DNA of 64,000 bases from assembly GCA_965250275.1 (NCBI GenBank), contig OZ252297.1, positions 2,604,001 through 2,668,000 of the forward strand, in the 5' to 3' direction. Both the position numbers and the translations under genes were made by a program. Each line of letters opens with the position of its first letter. The stretch's first letter is position 1. Positions 60,897-64,000 of this stretch are shown here, in pieces. The notes under the pieces are model-generated. The model made no database searches, had not been told where the DNA came from, and was given only the letters and a program-made list of their open reading frames with translations. This stretch comes from G965250275 sp965250275. GTDB lineage: Bacteria; Pseudomonadota; Alphaproteobacteria; Rhodobacterales; Rhodobacteraceae.

Positions 60897-61807
60897 CACG
60901 CCCTCGCGGCTCAGTCAGCGCCGAGGCGCTGGCGTGGCTGAGGTCAGGCGCGCTCGGCCCGGAGCCGGACGAAAGCCTCGATCTGGAGGGGCAGCGCGCC
61001 CTGCGTGAAACCTACTATCGGCCGGCATCAGACGCCGCGGTGAGCCGGCATGGCGTTCAGGTCAGATCGATCGAGTATGCGGGGATACCCGCGCTGCGCA
61101 TCGACCCGCCCAATCCTCGGCACGAGACGCCGATCATGTACCTCTTTGGCGGGGGCTTTGTCTTTGGCAGCCCCTGGCAGGACATGCCGATCATTGCCCA
61201 TCTTGCCGCAGTGACGTCGCGCCCGGTGCTGGCCCCGTTCTACCGGCTGGCGCCGGAAAACCCCTTCCCCGCCGCGTTGGACGATTGCACGCGGGTTTTT
61301 GCGCAGCTTCTGTCCGAAGCCCCGGGCGGCACCGCGCTGGTCGGCGAATCCGCCGGCGGCACCCTTGCGCTTGGCACAGCGAACCGCACGCTTGCGACGG
61401 CAAACGGCAAACTTCGCGCCCTCGCGCTGATTTCACCTGCAACAGACCAGTCGGATTATGGGGACAGCTATCTGACAGCACGCGATCCCGTTCTGGACCC
61501 TGAGCGCGTTGATGTAGTCCCCAGCCTCTACGCGCCGAACACCGACCGGCGACACCCCGAAGTTTCGCCGATCTACGCACACTACAAACCCGGTTTTCCG
61601 CCCACTCTGATCACAACAGGCACCCGAGACCTGCTGCTCAGCAATTGTGTGCGTCTGGACCGCGTTCTGCGCGACAGCGGTGTCGAGAGCACGCTCCGCG
61701 TGTGGGAAGGCATGTGGCATGCGTTCGAATTCTATGCCGATCTGCCCGAAGCCCGCAGCTCTCTGGACGAGATTGCCGGGTTCCTGACGACGCGGTTGCA
61801 GGACTGA
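60893..61807 (+). CDS. Alpha/beta hydrolase (HSL family)
   Basis: A 304-residue alpha/beta hydrolase. The oxyanion FGGGFVFG substitutes for the family HGGGF; the nucleophile elbow is GESAGGTLAL, with the catalytic Asp near DLLL and His in MWHAFEFY. The GTG start is in a 4-base overlap with grxD. It follows the bolA-grxD operon and may be co-transcribed; function unknown. Confidence 0.87.
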   Translation: MTRPRGSVSAEALAWLRSGALGPEPDESLDLEGQRALRETYYRPASDAAVSRHGVQVRSIEYAGIPALRIDPPNPRHETPIMYLFGGGFVFGSPWQDMPIIAHLAAVTSRPVLAPFYRLAPENPFPAALDDCTRVFAQLLSEAPGGTALVGESAGGTLALGTANRTLATANGKLRALALISPATDQSDYGDSYLTARDPVLDPERVDVVPSLYAPNTDRRHPEVSPIYAHYKPGFPPTLITTGTRDLLLSNCVRLDRVLRDSGVESTLRVWEGMWHAFEFYADLPEARSSLDEIAGFLTTRLQD

Positions 61808-61944
61808 CACCAAACGGTCGCCAGATCTTGTCTCTTTGCTCAGCCTGACACCCGCTTGTCGCGCCACCTCCAAAGCCATGTTATCATTTGGGTGTATGTC
61901 AAACGGCCGCCCGGTCGTCCGGGCGCCGGAACAAGAGGTGCGCG

Positions 61945-62475
61945 ATGCAAGACTCCGATGGTCCGGGCGAAATGCAGGGCTGGGTCAGAGGCCCGAACGA
62001 CATTGGTTGGGTGATCGTTGAAACACCTGACGGCTGGAAAAGGACGCCCATCGACGCGGCAACCCATGAGCGGATGACTTTGAAGCCTCAGACACCGGTC
62101 CACCCCTATACGGGTGCGCCAGGCCGTGTGTTTGCAGTGATCGAGTTCGTGGCAATTATGGGGATAGCGAGCGCCCTTTTCACTCTGGGCGTCGCGATAT
62201 GGGCCATCACCGACATCGTACAGGCGGCCCCAACGTCAGGCGAAGGGGAAACACTGCCCGCGCCATATAGCTACCGCGTCCTGATTTTACTTGCGATCTT
62301 CTGGGCAGTGGCGCCGCCCTGCTGGTTTTGGATCGAGTATTGGAAGCTCTATGTCCCGAATGGAGACGGGTCAGACGCTGCGTTTGCACAGTTCAAGCAC
62401 AACCAGAGCCTTTCAACGGCAATCTGGGCCGGCATTTTGCTGCTGCTGGGAGTGTTGATCTCGACCGCGTTCTGA
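61945..62475 (+). CDS. Membrane protein of unknown function
   Basis: A 176-residue protein with a ~65-residue cytoplasmic N-terminus, then three membrane helices (about residues 70-95, 112-138 and 155-175). Start ATG 61945 has AGAGG about 6 bases upstream. It has no motif I recognise. Convergent with zapA. Confidence 0.7.
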   Translation: MQDSDGPGEMQGWVRGPNDIGWVIVETPDGWKRTPIDAATHERMTLKPQTPVHPYTGAPGRVFAVIEFVAIMGIASALFTLGVAIWAITDIVQAAPTSGEGETLPAPYSYRVLILLAIFWAVAPPCWFWIEYWKLYVPNGDGSDAAFAQFKHNQSLSTAIWAGILLLLGVLISTAF

Positions 62476-62486
62476 CGCGTCAAACC

Positions 62487-62882
62487 TTAGCCTTGGGTCT
62501 TTTCTTCGACCTCTGCTGCAAGAGACTCAGCCCGCGCGGCGAGTTCGGCCAGCGTGTCCGTTACTGAATCCGGCACCACCGGCACTTCGATCCGCTCCGG
62601 TTCCGGACGCGGAGCCTCACGCAGGGTTTCCAGCTCCGCTTCCTTTTCGGCAAGCTTGGTTTCGACGTCCTTGATCCGGTCTTCGACCGCCGCCGTTTTG
62701 TCGGCGAGCAACAGCCCCGCCATCAAAAGCATGCGCGCTTCGGGCATCCGCCCGATCTGATCGGACAGCACTTGCGCTTCGTCATCCAGCATCTTGGCCG
62801 CGGCATGCAGGTAGTCTTCTTCCCCGTCCTGGCAGGCCACGTCGAAGCCACGCCCGCCAATCTGTATGGTCACTTCGGGCAT
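62487..62882 (-). CDS. zapA: Cell division protein ZapA
   Basis: A 131-residue FtsZ-bundling protein. Residues 1-60 carry the ZapA signature MPEVTIQIGGRGFDVACQDGEEDYLHAAAKMLD, followed by a coiled coil and a longer tail than in E. coli, as in Alphaproteobacteria. Its ATG shares one base with the stop of the upstream coiled-coil gene (TGATG), so both are coupled. Confidence 0.92.
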   Translation of the reverse strand: MPEVTIQIGGRGFDVACQDGEEDYLHAAAKMLDDEAQVLSDQIGRMPEARMLLMAGLLLADKTAAVEDRIKDVETKLAEKEAELETLREAPRPEPERIEVPVVPDSVTDTLAELAARAESLAAEVEEKTQG

Positions 62883-63373
62883 CAGGCGTCCTCCTCTTCT
62901 GCGCGGCCGGCTGCTGCCAGCAGCGGTTCCAGCTTGCTCAGAACCGCTTCGGCTTCTGCCACATCCGTAGCACGGGTGGCTCGCAAAGCTTCCAGTTCCG
63001 CCAGCATGGCCTTGTTGATCAAATGCGGCTCACCCACACCTTTTTCGTTGGCCGCCCTGAGCGCTGCATTGCTGTCGCGCAACTGGTCGTTCGCGGCACG
63101 CAATCGCTGCACGTCCATGTCCAGCCGTGCCATCGCTTCGCTTTGCCGGTTCAGTTCGCTTTTCAGCCCCTCCAACTCGCTTTCCTGACGCGCGCGCAGC
63201 GTGCGCAACCGCTCCTCGAGTTGTGCATTGGCCAGCTTCTCATCTTCGAGCTGCGCCACCATGTCGGGATCGGGTTCGGTGGATGCCGGGACAGCCGCCA
63301 GAGCCTCCACTCCGGCACCGATCCGGTCTATGGCAGCAGAGATGCGACTTTGCAGGTCCTCGATCTGGCTCAT
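62882..63373 (-). CDS. Coiled-coil protein, ZauP candidate
   Basis: A 163-residue, almost entirely helical coiled-coil protein with no membrane helix (heptads from ~40 to ~140; QLEDEKLANAQLEERLRTLRARQE). In Caulobacter, ZauP is a coiled-coil protein encoded beside zapA that focuses the Z-ring; the same order and coupling here suggest this is its equivalent, though sequence identity was not tested. Start ATG 63373 has AGGG 8 bases upstream; GTG 63382 has no site. Divergent from the transketolase gene. Confidence 0.8.
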   Translation of the reverse strand: MSQIEDLQSRISAAIDRIGAGVEALAAVPASTEPDPDMVAQLEDEKLANAQLEERLRTLRARQESELEGLKSELNRQSEAMARLDMDVQRLRAANDQLRDSNAALRAANEKGVGEPHLINKAMLAELEALRATRATDVAEAEAVLSKLEPLLAAAGRAEEEDA

Positions 63374-63616
63374 GTCCTTCACCCTATATTGCGGTCATCC
63401 TGCCTTGGCTGGGGCAATCCGGTCTGGATGCGAATCGTCCCCGTCTTGACGTGATAGCAGTCTACCCAAGCTTGCTGCAAATTGCGCCTGATAGATTTCA
63501 ACGGCTTGCCCGCTCAAGTGCATGTGATGGGCGATGCACCGCCGGCTTCCGCTTGATCTTTGGCAACCGGCTGATATGCAGCGGCCATCCATCGTCTCAG
63601 CCAAAGGAACACCAAA

Positions 63617-64000
63617 GTGGACCTCACGCCCCTGCGCACCGCCAATCCTGACCACTGGGCGAAGGCCGCCGCCATTCGCGCGCTGACGCTGGATGCGGTC
63701 CATACCGCCAATTCGGGGCATTCGGGCAAACCGATGGGCATGGCTGATGTGGCCACCGTTCTCTTTGAGCATCACCTGAAATTCGATGCCGCAGCACCAC
63801 GCTGGCCCGATCGGGACCGGTTCATCCTGTCCGCTGGCCACGGCTCGATGCTGCTTTATGCCTTGCTCTATCTGACCGGCTACGAAGACATGCCGATCGA
63901 AGAAATCAAGAATTTCCGCCAGTGGGGCGCCCGGACTGCCGGTCACCCGGAATATGGCCACGCCGCAGGGATCGAAACCACCACCGGGCCACTGGGCCAA
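63617..64000 (+). CDS. tkt: Transketolase, N-terminal part (3' truncated by window edge)
   Basis: The first 128 residues of transketolase, the thiamine-diphosphate enzyme of the pentose phosphate and Calvin pathways. GTG 63617 has AAGGA about 8 bases upstream. The conserved NSGHSGKPMGMADVATVLF, DRFILSAGHGSMLLYALLYLTGY and GHPEYGHAAGIETTTGPLGQ are the first ThDP-binding and substrate-binding blocks. The frame is open to base 64000. Confidence 0.94.
   Translation, partial: MDLTPLRTANPDHWAKAAAIRALTLDAVHTANSGHSGKPMGMADVATVLFEHHLKFDAAAPRWPDRDRFILSAGHGSMLLYALLYLTGYEDMPIEEIKNFRQWGARTAGHPEYGHAAGIETTTGPLGQ

Noticed and set aside
1..64000. CRISPR arrays, insertion sequences, prophage, toxin-antitoxin or secretion islands
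   Set aside because: No repeat-spacer pattern, transposase, integrase or phage structural motif was seen; the RatA-like gene lacks a ratB partner and probably has a coenzyme-Q-related role.

Overview
The window is a high-GC alphaproteobacterial chromosome segment, most likely from a marine Rhodobacteraceae (Roseobacter-group) bacterium. The evidence is a CtrA/SciP pair, a dusB-ntrBCYX-trkAH-hfq-hflX block, a fused ispDF, a VPLPA-CTERM protein, a DUF6456/DUF6477 divergent pair, an NtrC without the GAFTGA loop, and a LexA box of the alphaproteobacterial GTTC-N7-GTTC type. Nearly everything is chromosomal core. I see no insertion sequence, prophage, CRISPR array, plasmid replication gene or rRNA; the only tRNA is tRNA-Leu(CAA).

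Region by region. 1-1.4 kb: 3' end of a penicillin-acylase-family gene and a surface-sorted VPLPA-CTERM protein. 1.5-13.9 kb (minus strand): nitrogen-sensing and stress block dusB-ntrB-ntrC-ntrY-ntrX, then trkA-trkH, hfq-hflX, with one plus-strand lipoprotein gene inside. 14.1-16.2 kb: ispDF-pgpA-cinA operon with 4-base overlaps. 16.2-26.2 kb: MmgE/PrpD protein, RatA-like protein, hpt, lipA, a lysine-rich coiled-coil protein, the DUF6456/DUF6477 pair, a non-pyrrolysine MttB-family methyltransferase, guaA and two very small membrane proteins. 26.3-33.3 kb: two DMT exporters, a P-loop ATPase, metA, an alpha/beta hydrolase, ppk2, a TetR regulator and an Ala-rich anchored protein. 33.3-42.7 kb: rplM-rpsI, a MocR regulator divergent from a DUF1127 gene, a thioesterase, an enoyl-CoA hydratase, trmFO, a methyltransferase, gluQ, hisI, an Fe-S scaffold and marC. 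42.5-49.5 kb: an SOS-box-controlled 40-residue membrane protein, recG, ligA, ctrA, sciP and mnmA. 49.6-54.1 kb: a dimethylglycine/sarcosine-dehydrogenase-like enzyme, a MobA-like nucleotidyltransferase and a Hint-domain protein. 54.2-64 kb: a gene-poor stretch, tRNA-Leu, a sulfotransferase, DedA, dsbB, an Lrp regulator divergent from arginase and ornithine cyclodeaminase, a bolA-grxD operon, zapA with a coiled-coil partner (ZauP candidate) and the 5' end of transketolase.

Functional links: NtrBC/NtrYX nitrogen signalling sits with dusB; arginase and ornithine cyclodeaminase degrade arginine to proline under a probable Lrp-type regulator; BolA and the CGFS glutaredoxin form an iron-regulatory pair; CtrA and its inhibitor SciP are neighbours; RecG and LigA act in DNA repair beside the SOS-regulated small protein. 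That small gene (42504-42626, minus) has an upstream perfect LexA-type box, a good ribosome binding site, one membrane segment and its own terminator. It is the best candidate for an undescribed system, possibly an SOS division inhibitor analogous to Caulobacter SidA. Other items worth a look are a 78-base structured element before trmFO, loss of the sigma-54 contact loop in both NtrC and NtrX, operator-like repeats between mocR and the DUF1127 gene, and several small unannotated membrane proteins.
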